NCBI RefSeq assembly: GCF_001037465.1 | Contig: NZ_LFCV01000050.1 | Location: 1 to 64,000 of the forward strand | Direction: 5' to 3' | DNA from: Xenorhabdus khoisanae | GTDB taxonomy: Bacteria; Pseudomonadota; Gammaproteobacteria; Enterobacterales; Enterobacteriaceae | Length of the DNA: 64,000 nucleotides | Part shown: piece after piece, positions 38,098 through 48,300 of the stretch | Layout: every line of letters begins with the position of its first letter | Numbering within the stretch: position 1 is the stretch's first letter | The notes under the pieces: model-generated | Seen by the model: the letters and a program-made list of their open reading frames with translations, nothing else | What the model was told of the DNA's origin: nothing | Databases searched by the model: none | Position numbers and translations under genes: made by a program

Positions 38098-39312
38098 ATG
38101 AAATTACCCATTTATTTGGACTATTCAGCAACAACACCAGTCGATACACGTGTTGCTGAAAAGATGATGAACTATCTAACTATGGACGGGATTTTTGGTA
38201 ACCCGGCTTCCCGTTCACACCGATTTGGTTGGCAGGCTGAAGAAGCGGTTGATATCGCGCGTAATCAAATTGCTGATTTGGTTGGCGCAGATCCGCGTGA
38301 AATCGTGTTCACTTCAGGCGCTACAGAGTCAGATAACCTTGCGATTAAAGGTGCTGCAAAATTTTATCAGAAAAAAGGCAAGCACATTATTACCAGCAAA
38401 ACTGAACACAAAGCGGTTTTAGATACTTGCCGTCAGCTGGAGCGCGAAGGTTTTGAGATCACTTACCTTGCACCAATGAGCAATGGCATGCTTGATCTGA
38501 AAGAGCTGGAAGCCACCATGCGTGAAGATACGATTCTGGTTTCCATCATGCACGTCAATAACGAAATTGGTATTGTCCAAGACATTATGACCATCGGTGA
38601 AATGTGCCGTAGCCGTGGTATCATTTTCCATGTTGATGCAACCCAAAGTGTTGGTAAATTGCCGATCGACCTCAGCAAACTGAAAGTTGATCTGATGTCT
38701 TTCTCTGCTCATAAACTTTATGGCCCTATGGGTATCGGTGCACTGTATGTTCGCCGTAAACCTCGCGTGCGTATTGAGGCACAGCAGCACGGTGGTGGTC
38801 ATGAGCGTGGTATGCGTTCAGGTACATTACCTGTTCATCAGATTGTAGGTATGGGTGAAGCTTATCGTATCGCAAAAGAAGAGCTGGAATCAGAAGCAGA
38901 ACGCCTGCGTGGATTGCGTCTGCGTTTGTGGAACGGTATTAAAGATATTGAAGAAGTTTACCTGAACGGTGATTTGGAACTGGGTGCGCCGCACATTCTG
39001 AATGTCAGCTTCAACTATGTTGAAGGTGAGTCATTGATGATGTCATTGAAAGATCTGGCGGTTTCTTCTGGCTCGGCATGTACTTCCGCGAGTTTGGAAC
39101 CTTCCTATGTCCTGCGGGCACTAGGCATGAATGATGAACTGGCACACAGTTCTATTCGTTTCTCTTTGGGGCGTTTTACCACAGAAGAAGAAATAGACTA
39201 TGCAATCAAGTTGATTCTCAACGCGATTGGTCACCTGCGTGATCTTTCTCCATTGTGGGAAATGTTCAAACAGGGTGTGGATCTCAGCACCATCGAATGG
39301 TCTCATCATTAA
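38098..39312 (+). CDS. iscS: cysteine desulfurase IscS
   Basis: IscS takes sulfur from cysteine as a persulfide and passes it to IscU, TusA, ThiI and others. The 404 residues equal E. coli. The PLP Lys lies in [10 protein letters not shown] and the catalytic loop Cys (328) in [10 protein letters not shown]. It starts 57 bp after iscR. Confidence 0.98.
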   Translation: MKLPIYLDYSATTPVDTRVAEKMMNYLTMDGIFGNPASRSHRFGWQAEEAVDIARNQIADLVGADPREIVFTSGATESDNLAIKGAAKFYQKKGKHIITSKTEHKAVLDTCRQLEREGFEITYLAPMSNGMLDLKELEATMREDTILVSIMHVNNEIGIVQDIMTIGEMCRSRGIIFHVDATQSVGKLPIDLSKLKVDLMSFSAHKLYGPMGIGALYVRRKPRVRIEAQQHGGGHERGMRSGTLPVHQIVGMGEAYRIAKEELESEAERLRGLRLRLWNGIKDIEEVYLNGDLELGAPHILNVSFNYVEGESLMMSLKDLAVSSGSACTSASLEPSYVLRALGMNDELAHSSIRFSLGRFTTEEEIDYAIKLILNAIGHLRDLSPLWEMFKQGVDLSTIEWSHH

Positions 39313-39336
39313 TCAGACGGTTTCAGGAGTAACGAC

Positions 39337-39723
39337 ATGGCTTACAGCGACAAAGTAATTGATCACTATGAAAACCCACGTAATGTTGGTTCATTCGACA
39401 GTGAAGATCCTTCAGTGGGTAGTGGTATGGTAGGGGCACCCGCTTGTGGTGACGTCATGCGGCTGCAAATTAAAGTCAACGATGAAGGCATCATCGAAGA
39501 TGCACGCTTCAAAACTTATGGCTGCGGCTCTGCGATTGCATCCAGCTCTCTGGTAACAGAATGGATGAAAGGAAAATCGCTGGAGCAGGCTGAGTCTATC
39601 AAAAATACTCAGATTGCTGACGAACTGGAACTACCGCCAGTGAAAATCCACTGCTCTATTTTGGCAGAAGATGCAATCAAAGCTGCTATTGCTGATTACA
39701 AGAATAAGCGCCAAGCAAAATAA
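39337..39723 (+). CDS. iscU: Fe-S cluster scaffold IscU
   Basis: IscU assembles nascent [2Fe-2S] clusters and hands them on with HscA/HscB. Its 128 residues carry the ligands Cys37, Asp39, Cys63, His105 and Cys106, and the HscA recognition motif LPPVK at 99-103. It is 24 bp after iscS. Confidence 0.98.
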   Translation: MAYSDKVIDHYENPRNVGSFDSEDPSVGSGMVGAPACGDVMRLQIKVNDEGIIEDARFKTYGCGSAIASSSLVTEWMKGKSLEQAESIKNTQIADELELPPVKIHCSILAEDAIKAAIADYKNKRQAK

Positions 39724-39796
39724 CTATTATAGAAAATAATTCTGGTGGATATTGGTTCAATATCCACCTTTACTGGTTTTAAAAGTGAGGTGTTGT

Positions 39797-40120
39797 ATGT
39801 CAATTTCCCTGACAGAAAGTGCAGCCCAGCGTATTTTGGACTTTCTTGACAATCGAGGAAAAGGTGTCGGGTTGCGTTTGGGAGTGAGAACTTCCGGCTG
39901 CTCTGGTATGGCATATGTACTTGAATTTGCTGATACAGTTAATGAAGAAGATCAAATTTTTGAAGATAAGGGCGTGAAAGTCATCATTGACGGTAAAAGC
40001 ATTCTTTACCTTGATGGCACTGAGTTGGATTTTGTCAAAGAAGGTCTGAATGAAGGCTTTAAATTCAACAACCCCAATGTTTCCAGCGAATGCGGTTGTG
40101 GGGAAAGCTTCCACGTTTAA
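39797..40120 (+). CDS. iscA: A-type Fe-S carrier IscA
   Basis: IscA carries clusters from IscU to [4Fe-4S] targets. The ATG at 39797 (GAGG upstream) gives 107 residues, as in E. coli. Cys35, Cys99 and Cys101 are present. The open frame extends 45 bp upstream but has no family match. Confidence 0.97.
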   Translation: MSISLTESAAQRILDFLDNRGKGVGLRLGVRTSGCSGMAYVLEFADTVNEEDQIFEDKGVKVIIDGKSILYLDGTELDFVKEGLNEGFKFNNPNVSSECGCGESFHV

Positions 40121-40163
40121 CCCCATTGTTTGACTCCGCACTTTGCGAAACTAAGAGTAACTT

Positions 40164-40685
40164 ATGGACTACTTTACTTTATTCGGGCTGCCTTCGCGTT
40201 ATGCGATTGACCGTGAGTTGTTGGCGACCCGTTATCAGGAATTACAGCGTCAGTTTCACCCAGATCGTTTTGCCAACCAACCTGAACGTGAAAAAACGCT
40301 GGCACTCCAACAAGCTGCTACCATCAATGCAGGTTACCAGACGCTAAAACATCCCCTGAAACGCGCAGAATATATGCTTTCTCAGCAAGGGTTTGATCTA
40401 TCCAACGAACAGCACACAATGCAGGATACGGCTTTCCTGATGCAGCAGCTGGAGTTACGCGAAGAGCTTGATGTCATCGGACGTAGCACGGACCCAGAAA
40501 CAGCACTGACCCATTTTTCATCTCGCCTCAATAAAATGATTAAAACTCGTAGTGAGCAGATGGAGCATCAGTTAGATGCTGGCGAATGGTCAACGGCAGC
40601 CGATACAGTTCGTAAATTACGCTTTTTGGATAAATTGCAACAGCAGGTTGAACAACTGGAAGAGCGGTTGCTGGATGATTTTTAG
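40164..40685 (+). CDS. hscB: Fe-S assembly co-chaperone HscB
   Basis: HscB is the J-domain partner that brings IscU to HscA. The J-domain HPD motif is at 32-34 in RQFHPDRF; the C-terminal IscU-binding helices follow. It has 173 residues against 171 in E. coli. The stop lies at the edge of a short repeat. Confidence 0.97.
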   Translation: MDYFTLFGLPSRYAIDRELLATRYQELQRQFHPDRFANQPEREKTLALQQAATINAGYQTLKHPLKRAEYMLSQQGFDLSNEQHTMQDTAFLMQQLELREELDVIGRSTDPETALTHFSSRLNKMIKTRSEQMEHQLDAGEWSTAADTVRKLRFLDKLQQQVEQLEERLLDDF

Positions 40686-40728
40686 CTGAGATTTTTAGCT
40701 GCATAGTAGTTAGCTGAATAGTTAGCTG
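40682..40728. repeat. four TTAGCTG repeats between hscB and hscA
   Basis: The 7-mer TTAGCTG occurs at 40682, 40695, 40710 and 40722, the last two within a 12-bp unit. The copies span the hscB stop and most of the 64-bp gap before hscA. It looks like slippage; an effect on hscA translation is possible but not shown. Confidence 0.6.
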
Positions 40729-40749
40729 AATAGATTTATAGGGGCACAC

Positions 40750-42597
40750 ATGGCTTTATTACAAATCAGCGAACCTGGTCTATCTGCCGCACCTCACCAG
40801 CGTCGTCTGGCTGTGGGGATTGATCTTGGTACGACTCACTCACTGGTTGCGACTGTCCGCAGTGGTCAGGCGGAAACGTTGGCAGACAGTGAAAACCGTC
40901 ACTTACTTCCTTCCGTTGTACAATATCGCAAAGAAGATATTCAAATTGGTTGGCAGGCTCGTCAGCAAGCAGCATCCGACCCCACTAATACCGTGAGTTC
41001 CGTCAAGCGTATGATGGGACGCTCTTTGGCTGACATTCAGCAACGTTATCCCAACCTGCCATATCAACTTCAGGCGAGTGAAAACGGTCTGCCATTGATC
41101 AACACTGTGGCGGGCTTGGTAGATCCTATTCAGGTTTCTTCTGAAATATTGAAATCGTTGGCACAACGGGCAGAAGAAACCTTGGATGGCAAACTCGATG
41201 GTGTTGTGATCACGGTTCCTGCTTACTTTGATGATGCACAACGTCAAGGCACCAAAGATGCTGCGCGATTAGCCGGTTTGCATGTTCTCCGTCTTTTGAA
41301 TGAGCCTACAGCCGCGGCTATTGCTTATGGCCTTGACTCAGGTCAAGAAGGTGTAATCGCTATTTACGATCTTGGTGGCGGAACATTCGATGTTTCTATT
41401 CTCCGCCTTAGCCGTGGCGTATTTGAAGTTTTGGCAACGGGAGGCGATACCGCACTGGGTGGTGATGATTTTGACGCATTATTGGCGAATTGGATCCGTG
41501 AACAGGCCGGAATTAGCAATGACGATCATGGGTTACAGCGTCAATTGTTGGATATTGCTACTCAAACCAAGATTGCCTTGAGTGAAGCGGAGAGTGCGGA
41601 AATCCGGATTGCTGGCTGGGAAGGTAGAATCAGCCGCACAGAATTCAACGAATTAATTACCTCTCTGGTTAAACGCACATTATTTTCCTGCCGAAGGGCA
41701 CTGAAAGATGCGGGTGTTACCGCTGATGAAGTATTGCAGGTAGTCATGGTTGGCGGTTCAACACGAGTGCCATTAGTGCGCAGTATGGTAGGGCAATTCT
41801 TTGACCGTGAGCCATTGACCTCTATTGATCCAGATAAAGTCGTGGCTGTCGGCGCTTCAATTCAGGCTGATATTTTGGTGGGTAACAAGCCTGACAGCGA
41901 AATGCTATTGCTGGATGTCATCCCCCTGTCACTTGGTTTAGAAACGATGGGAGGGCTAATTGAAAAAGTCATTCCACGTAATACCACTATTCCTGTTGCA
42001 AGAGCGCAAGAGTTTACCACTTTCAAAGACGGCCAAACTGCGATGAGCATCCATGTGGTGCAAGGCGAAAGGGAATTGGTCAACGATTGTCGTTCACTGG
42101 CACGGTTCACATTGCGTGGCATTCCGCCATTGCCGGCCGGTGGTGCACATATTCGCGTGACTTTTCAGGTCGATGCTGATGGTCTATTGAGCGTCAGTGC
42201 ATTGGAGAAATCTACGGGTGTTGAAGCTTCCATTCAGGTGAAACCTTCTTATGGTTTATCAGATGAAGAAATCGCACGCATGCTCAAAGACTCCATGACG
42301 AATGCACAGGAAGATATTCAAGCCCGTAAATTGGCTGAACAAAAAGTGGAAGCCGCTCGGGTTCTGGAAAGTTTAACCAGCGCACTGGAAAAAGATGCTG
42401 ACTTACTGAGTCAGGAAGAACATGCTGCCATTGACGCTGCTGCACAAGTATTAATTGAAAGCGTTCAGGGTGCTTCCCCTGATGCGATTGAAAGTGCAAT
42501 TAAAGAATTGGACAAACAAACGCAGGAATTTGCCGCGCGCCGTATGGACACATCAATCCGCCGGGCTTTGGCGGGTCATTCTGTGGATGAGATTTAA
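40750..42597 (+). CDS. hscA: Fe-S assembly Hsp70 chaperone HscA
   Basis: HscA is a specialised Hsp70 that binds the LPPVK motif of IscU and promotes cluster transfer. The 615 residues include the ATPase signatures [26 protein letters not shown] and [17 protein letters not shown], and the substrate-binding domain from about 390. AGGGG precedes the ATG. fdx follows after 2 bp. Confidence 0.98.
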   Translation: MALLQISEPGLSAAPHQRRLAVGIDLGTTHSLVATVRSGQAETLADSENRHLLPSVVQYRKEDIQIGWQARQQAASDPTNTVSSVKRMMGRSLADIQQRYPNLPYQLQASENGLPLINTVAGLVDPIQVSSEILKSLAQRAEETLDGKLDGVVITVPAYFDDAQRQGTKDAARLAGLHVLRLLNEPTAAAIAYGLDSGQEGVIAIYDLGGGTFDVSILRLSRGVFEVLATGGDTALGGDDFDALLANWIREQAGISNDDHGLQRQLLDIATQTKIALSEAESAEIRIAGWEGRISRTEFNELITSLVKRTLFSCRRALKDAGVTADEVLQVVMVGGSTRVPLVRSMVGQFFDREPLTSIDPDKVVAVGASIQADILVGNKPDSEMLLLDVIPLSLGLETMGGLIEKVIPRNTTIPVARAQEFTTFKDGQTAMSIHVVQGERELVNDCRSLARFTLRGIPPLPAGGAHIRVTFQVDADGLLSVSALEKSTGVEASIQVKPSYGLSDEEIARMLKDSMTNAQEDIQARKLAEQKVEAARVLESLTSALEKDADLLSQEEHAAIDAAAQVLIESVQGASPDAIESAIKELDKQTQEFAARRMDTSIRRALAGHSVDEI

Positions 42598-42599
42598 TT

Positions 42600-42935
42600 A
42601 TGCCTAAAATTGTATTTTTACCTCATAACGAACTTTGCCCTGAAGGTGCAGTATTGGACGCTAAGGAAGGCGAATCAATTCTGGATGTTGCACTGCGTAA
42701 TGGCATTGAAATTGAACATGCTTGTGAAAAATCTTGTGCATGTACCACCTGTCATTGCATCGTCAGAGAAGGTTTTGACTCACTGGAGGAAAGCACTGAA
42801 CTGGAAGATGACATGTTGGACAAAGCATGGGGGCTGGAGCCGGAAAGTCGGTTGAGCTGTCAAACCAAAGTCACTGATGAGGATTTGGTCGTAGAAATCC
42901 CTAAATACACCATCAACCATGCCCGTGAACACTGA
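42600..42935 (+). CDS. fdx: [2Fe-2S] ferredoxin Fdx
   Basis: This adrenodoxin-type ferredoxin supplies electrons for cluster assembly. Among 111 residues the ligands are Cys42, Cys48, Cys51 and Cys87; two extra Cys (46, 53) are also seen in E. coli Fdx. It starts 2 bp after hscA. Confidence 0.98.
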   Translation: MPKIVFLPHNELCPEGAVLDAKEGESILDVALRNGIEIEHACEKSCACTTCHCIVREGFDSLEESTELEDDMLDKAWGLEPESRLSCQTKVTDEDLVVEIPKYTINHAREH

Positions 42936-42949
42936 CAGGAGGACGGAAA

Positions 42950-43144
42950 ATGAAATGGTCTGACAGTCGTGATATTGGCGAAGCGCTGTATGATAAATTT
43001 CCGGATCTAGATCCCAAAACAGTACGTTTCACCGATATGCATGAATGGATTTGTGAACTGGATGGTTTTGATGATGACCCACAGAAATCCAATGAAAAAA
43101 TATTGGAAGCTATCTTGTTAGTGTGGCTGGATGAATATGAGTAA
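42950..43144 (+). CDS. iscX: Fe-S assembly regulator IscX
   Basis: IscX is a small acidic protein that binds IscS and iron and tunes desulfurase activity. The 64 residues (66 in E. coli) contain [20 protein letters not shown] and end WLDEYE. AGGAGG lies 8 bp upstream. It closes the isc operon before a terminator. Confidence 0.97.
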   Translation: MKWSDSRDIGEALYDKFPDLDPKTVRFTDMHEWICELDGFDDDPQKSNEKILEAILLVWLDEYE

Positions 43145-43223
43145 CGCGATATTTGTTCAAGACAAAAATAGCGCAAACTCACTGATTCTTGCTCAATAGC
43201 TTGGCATAGTCTGCATTTAATGG

Positions 43224-43248
43224 AAAACTGGCAATTGCCAGTTTTTTT
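43224..43248 (+). terminator. terminator of the isc operon
   Basis: The stem AAAACTGGCA / TGCCAGTTTT is followed by T's, 80 bp after iscX and before pepB. In E. coli pepB is often read with isc; this hairpin suggests separation or attenuation here. Confidence 0.85.
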
Positions 43249-43304
43249 ACATTAGTAAACCCTTACTGTGAAACAGTGAATAATAAGATAAGAAGTGAGA
43301 GAAA

Positions 43305-44600
43305 ATGACAAAACAAATCATGCCCATAACACTGTCTTATGAGCCAGCTAATGCTTGTTGGGGTGAAAAAGCACTAATTAGTTCGAGTGAGCAAGGGATC
43401 ACCATCCACTTGGAAGGTAATGGAAAATTAGGCGCAATTCAACGCGCAGGGCGTAAAGTTGACGGACAAGGCATTCGCAACATTGCTCTAGTGGGTGATG
43501 GTTGGGATCTGGAAAGAAGTTGGGCATTCTGGCTGGGCTTTCGTTCACCTAAGGGCCTGCGCACGATTGAATGGCCGCAGTTATCTGTGGCGGAAAAACA
43601 AGAACTGGAAAGAAGGATTAAATTCATTGATTGGGTACGCGATACCATCAATCTTCCAGCAGAAGAATTAGGGCCAGAACAGCTTGCTCAACGGGCCATT
43701 GATTTGCTGACTGGCGTAGCAGGTGATGCCGTTAGTTATCGAATCATCAAAGGGAATGACCTGCGTGAGCAGGGTTACATGGGAGTCCATACTGTCGGAC
43801 GTGGCTCTTCGCGTGAGCCTGTTTTTCTGGCATTGGATTTCAACCCGACAAAAGAGGCAAAAACCCCTGTCTTTGCCTGTCTGGTCGGTAAAGGTATTAC
43901 CTTTGACTCTGGCGGGTATAGCATTAAACCTTCCAGTTCCATGGATTCCATGAAATCGGATATGGGCGGTTCGGCAACAGTAACGGGAGCATTGGCTCTT
44001 GCCATCAGTCGCGGTTTGAAGCATCGCGTAAAACTGTTCCTGTGCATTGCAGACAATATGGTGAGCAGCAATGCTTTCAAATTGGGCGACATTATCCGTT
44101 ATCGCAATGGCAAAACGGTTGAAGTGATGAACACGGATGCGGAAGGGCGTCTGGTTCTGGCTGATGGTTTGATTGATGCCAGTGCAGAAAAAGCCCCACT
44201 GATTATTGATGCTGCAACTTTAACTGGTGCAGCAAAAATGGCAGTAGGGAACGATTATCACTCTGTATTCAGCTTTGATGATCAATTGGCATCTGATTTG
44301 TTATCAGCGGCTGATACTGAAAATGAATTGTTCTGGCGTTTACCGCTGGCTGAATTCCATCGTAGCCAATTGCCATCCAATTTTGCAGATCTGAACAACA
44401 TTGCCTCACCTGCACATTCAGCGGGAGCAAGTACCGCAGCAGCGTTCTTGTCTCACTTTGTCGAAAATTACAAAAAAGGCTGGGTGCATATCGACTGCTC
44501 TGCAACTTACCGTAAATCATCTGTTGAACAGTGGGCAGCGGGTGCAACGGGATATGGTGTGCGTACTATTGCCAATTTATTGTTAGCGAAAGCAAAATAA
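43305..44600 (+). CDS. pepB: peptidase B (leucyl aminopeptidase family)
   Basis: PepB is a cytosolic M17 metallo-aminopeptidase preferring acidic N-terminal residues. The 431 residues include the signature [12 protein letters not shown], the metal-binding region [14 protein letters not shown] with the Lys, and SDMGGSATV. It starts 57 bp downstream of the isc terminator with a GAGAG ribosome site. Confidence 0.96.
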   Translation: MTKQIMPITLSYEPANACWGEKALISSSEQGITIHLEGNGKLGAIQRAGRKVDGQGIRNIALVGDGWDLERSWAFWLGFRSPKGLRTIEWPQLSVAEKQELERRIKFIDWVRDTINLPAEELGPEQLAQRAIDLLTGVAGDAVSYRIIKGNDLREQGYMGVHTVGRGSSREPVFLALDFNPTKEAKTPVFACLVGKGITFDSGGYSIKPSSSMDSMKSDMGGSATVTGALALAISRGLKHRVKLFLCIADNMVSSNAFKLGDIIRYRNGKTVEVMNTDAEGRLVLADGLIDASAEKAPLIIDAATLTGAAKMAVGNDYHSVFSFDDQLASDLLSAADTENELFWRLPLAEFHRSQLPSNFADLNNIASPAHSAGASTAAAFLSHFVENYKKGWVHIDCSATYRKSSVEQWAAGATGYGVRTIANLLLAKAK

Positions 44601-44727
44601 AAGCGAAGAAGTAAAAAATCACATTTTCAAATTGCCTTTCTTGATAGCCTCTCTTAATGGGGGGCTATATGATTGAACTTTTCAATAGTCTTAACTGTAG
44701 TTCAAACATCATTGTTCGGAGATTTTC

Positions 44728-45156
44728 ATGAGCTTATCAAATGGGCCTGTCGTTACCGAAATAAAAGTCCCTAGCGGAAGCAGTATCACCCTTAGTCAGC
44801 CAGAAGAACAACCGGTTCAGCTTATTGAGGCTTTAATTAATTTATTCAAACAACATAAACCCATTCGGCGTGCTTTTCTGGTTATGGCCCATGATAAAAA
44901 TGTAGATGAAAAACCCAATCTATTAATTGGCTTAGAGTTTAGTGTGACACTATCAGACGATGAAATAAATTTGTTGATTCAAGAAGCGGGTGAACTGGCT
45001 TGCGAATATCTTGATGAAGATGAATCGGTCGATTTTTGCTTGCTTGATGAAAAAGAAAGGGGCATTAGTCATTATCTGATTCAGCATACTCAACCTTTCT
45101 ATCAGCGAAAATTAGGTAGTTGGTTGAGGGATACTATCCCTGTTATCAATCAATAA
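44728..45156 (+). CDS. sseB: short SseB: stand-alone SseB C-terminal domain
   Basis: SseB was named for enhanced serine sensitivity in E. coli, where it has 258 residues and two domains. Here only 142 residues exist, aligning with the C-terminal domain (FKQHKPIRRAFLVMAHD, PNLLIGLEF, then the ERGISHYLIQHTQPFYQRKLGSWLRD end). The start is a proper ATG with GGAG upstream, and the 127 bp before it do not encode the missing half. The position after pepB is the E. coli one. It therefore looks like an N-terminal domain loss that left an expressible protein. Confidence 0.85.
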   Translation: MSLSNGPVVTEIKVPSGSSITLSQPEEQPVQLIEALINLFKQHKPIRRAFLVMAHDKNVDEKPNLLIGLEFSVTLSDDEINLLIQEAGELACEYLDEDESVDFCLLDEKERGISHYLIQHTQPFYQRKLGSWLRDTIPVINQ

Positions 45157-45366
45157 TGACCGAGTGTAATTTGGTTGTAATTATTCAACCAATATTACGA
45201 GAGATATCGAAAATTTGAAAAAACATAGGGTAAAAGTGCAGGGAGAATTTTATTCCAGCTAGAGAATTCGCTATTTTTTCTGCGCTTTAGTTATGTGAAA
45301 TAGGAAGTACCATAATGAATATCCAAAAAAATAATATTCCGGACTATCCGGTAATCAATAAGGGTT

Positions 45367-48300
45367 ATGGTTATGTATCAATGTCAATTTTGGCAAAAGG
45401 CTGCAAGGAGAAAGCGATACCTTGTGGTGATGATTGCTTCGTTATTTGCACTATTTGTACTGTCAGGATGCGATCAATCTGATAATACAGATAAAACTAA
45501 AACAGAAAACATCGAAAAACAGAACATTTCATTACCTCAGAATAAGCAGGTGGCCGATAATGAGAAATCGGAAACTTCGACTCCTCAATTAACAGTATCA
45601 GCCACAGAAAAAACAGTTACTGAAAAAGAAAGCCCTGAAAAACAGGCGACTAAAAAAGAACAACGTTATGCGGGTAAAGATGTCACCATCTTAGATGCCT
45701 CTGAGCTGCAATTGGATGGTGCGAGTGCGATGATAGTGACATTCTCCGTTCCTTTAGATCCGAATCAAAATTTCTCACAAAAATTGCATCTTGTTGATAT
45801 TAAATCGGGGAAATTGGATGGGGCATGGGAGCTTTCCGATAACCAGATGGAGCTTAGGTTGCGTCATTTACCGCCGGCACGTGAGTTACAATTGACTGTT
45901 GATGAAGGTGTCCAAGGTATAAATGAGCGTCGATTGGCAACTGCCTATGAAAAAAAATTTAATACCAAACCTATTACGCCATCGGTAGGTTTTGCCAGCA
46001 AAGGAGTGTTGCTACCCAGTAAAGCAGCGGAAGGATTACCTGTTTTAGCGCTCAATGTTGATAGCGTAGATGTCAATTTTTTCAGAATCAAAGATGCGGC
46101 ATTGCCCTCATTCATTGCCAACTGGCAATACAGCAGTAATATGAATTACTGGGAATCCAAGGAATTACTGCAAGAAACGGAATTAGTCTACACTGGTCGT
46201 TTTGACCTCAATCCTACTGCCAATACCCGTGAAAAATTATTGCTGCCAATTAATAACATCAAAGAATTACAAAGAGATGGCGTCTATCTGGCCGTAATGC
46301 AACAAGCGGGAAAATACACTTATAGCCATCCAATTACTCTGTTTACATTGAGTGACATTGGCGTCTCAATGCACAACTACCTGAACAGGATCGATGTATT
46401 TACCCAGTCACTGGAACAAGGATCTGGTCTGAAAGGCGTTGAAATTCGCCTTTTGGATGTAAAAGGGCAGCTTTTGTCAAAAGCAACAACGGACGGTGAT
46501 GGTCATGCCTCGCTCGAAAAAACGGATAAAGCAAAATTACTGCTGGCCACTCAGGATGGGCACACCAGCATTATTGACTTGAATTCTCCGGCTTTGGATC
46601 TTTCTGAATTTGATATCGGAGGCCCTCAGGGATACAGCAAACAGTTTTTCGTCTTTGGCCCACGAGATCTTTATCGGCCGGGAGAAACGCTGATCGTTAA
46701 CGGTTTACTGCGTGACGGTGATGGTCGTCCACTTAAATCACAGCCAGTTAAAGTAGATGTATTGAAAGCGGATAATCAGGTTGTTCGCAGTTTTGTTTGG
46801 CAAGCTGAAAACGGGTTGTACCAATATCGTTATCTGATACCTCGTGAAGCTGAAACAGGAATGTGGTCATTGCGATTTGATGTAGGTGATAACATCCCAC
46901 GTTATTACAAATTTAATGTTGAAGATTTCATGCCTGAACGTATGGCGTTGGAAATTAAAGGAAACGTTAATCATCAACCGATATTGAAAGATCAAAATAT
47001 TGAGTTCGCTATAACGGGCCGTTACCTGTATGGCGCGCCTGCTGCTGATAATCGTTTGCAAGGGCAATTGTTCTTGCGTCCTGCCCGTAATGCAGTGGCG
47101 AAATTATCAGGGTATGAATTCGGTTCTGTACAAGAAACTGATTTGATACGGACGCTGGATGAGTTTGATTTCACTTTAGATAGTGAAGGGAAAGCAAATC
47201 TCTCTGTCAGTGATAATAACTGGAAATCCGTTGCATCTCCCGTAAAAGTCATAGTACAGGCCAGTTTGCTGGAATCAGGCGGGCGCCCGGTGACACGCCG
47301 CGCAGAGCAGGCTATTTGGCCGGCCGAACAGCTAGTTGGTGTGCGTCCACTATTTAATAAGAAGTCCATTTATAATTATCGCACTGGTCGTGATGAAAAC
47401 CGCTATAACGTGGATGAAAATTCACTGGCAGAATTTGAAATAGTTTATGCGGATGCGAACGGCAAAAAGCATGCTATATCAGAATTAAGGGCACGTTTGA
47501 TATATGAACGGCGTGATTATTACTGGCGTTGGTCAGACAATAACGGTTGGGATTCGGGTTATGACCAGAAAGATTTGGTGATGGCTGATGAGCCTGTTCA
47601 GATTGCGAAAAATGGTGTAGCTAAAGTCAGTTTTCCTGTTGATTGGGGATCTTATCGCATTGAGGTAGTGAACCCTCAGAATCAGCTTGTCACTAGCCTG
47701 AATTTCTGGGCCGGTTATTCATGGCAGGATAATACCGGAGGTACAGGCGCAGTTCGCCCGGATCAGGTCAAATTGTCACTGGATAAACCCGCTTATAAGC
47801 CGGGTGAGAAAGTGAAGCTGCATATGATTGCACCGCAGGAAGGTAAAGGTTATTTGTTGGTAGAGTCCAGTGATGGCCCATTGTGGTGGCAGGAAGTAGA
47901 CGTACCGGAAAAAGGTTTAGATATTGATGTCCCAATTAATCAAGCGTGGGCCCGTCATGATTTATATATCACAGCCGTTATTGTACGTCCGGGAGATAAA
48001 TCTCGTCAGGCAACGCCTAAGCGAGCGATTGGCGTATTACATCTGCCACTGATGGACGAGGGGCGTAAGTTAAATTTGACCTTAAACGCACCTGATAAGA
48101 TGCGCCCAAATCAGGATCTTACTGTCAGAATCAAAGCCGCACCTCAACAGGGACAAGAACTTCCTAAACAAGTCTATGTTTTACTTTCAGCAGTGGATAC
48201 AGGAGTGTTGAGCATTACCGATTTTAAAACCCCTGATCCTTATGACGCTTTCTTCGGTCGTAAGCGCTACAGTGTTGACCAATATGATGTTTATGGTCAT

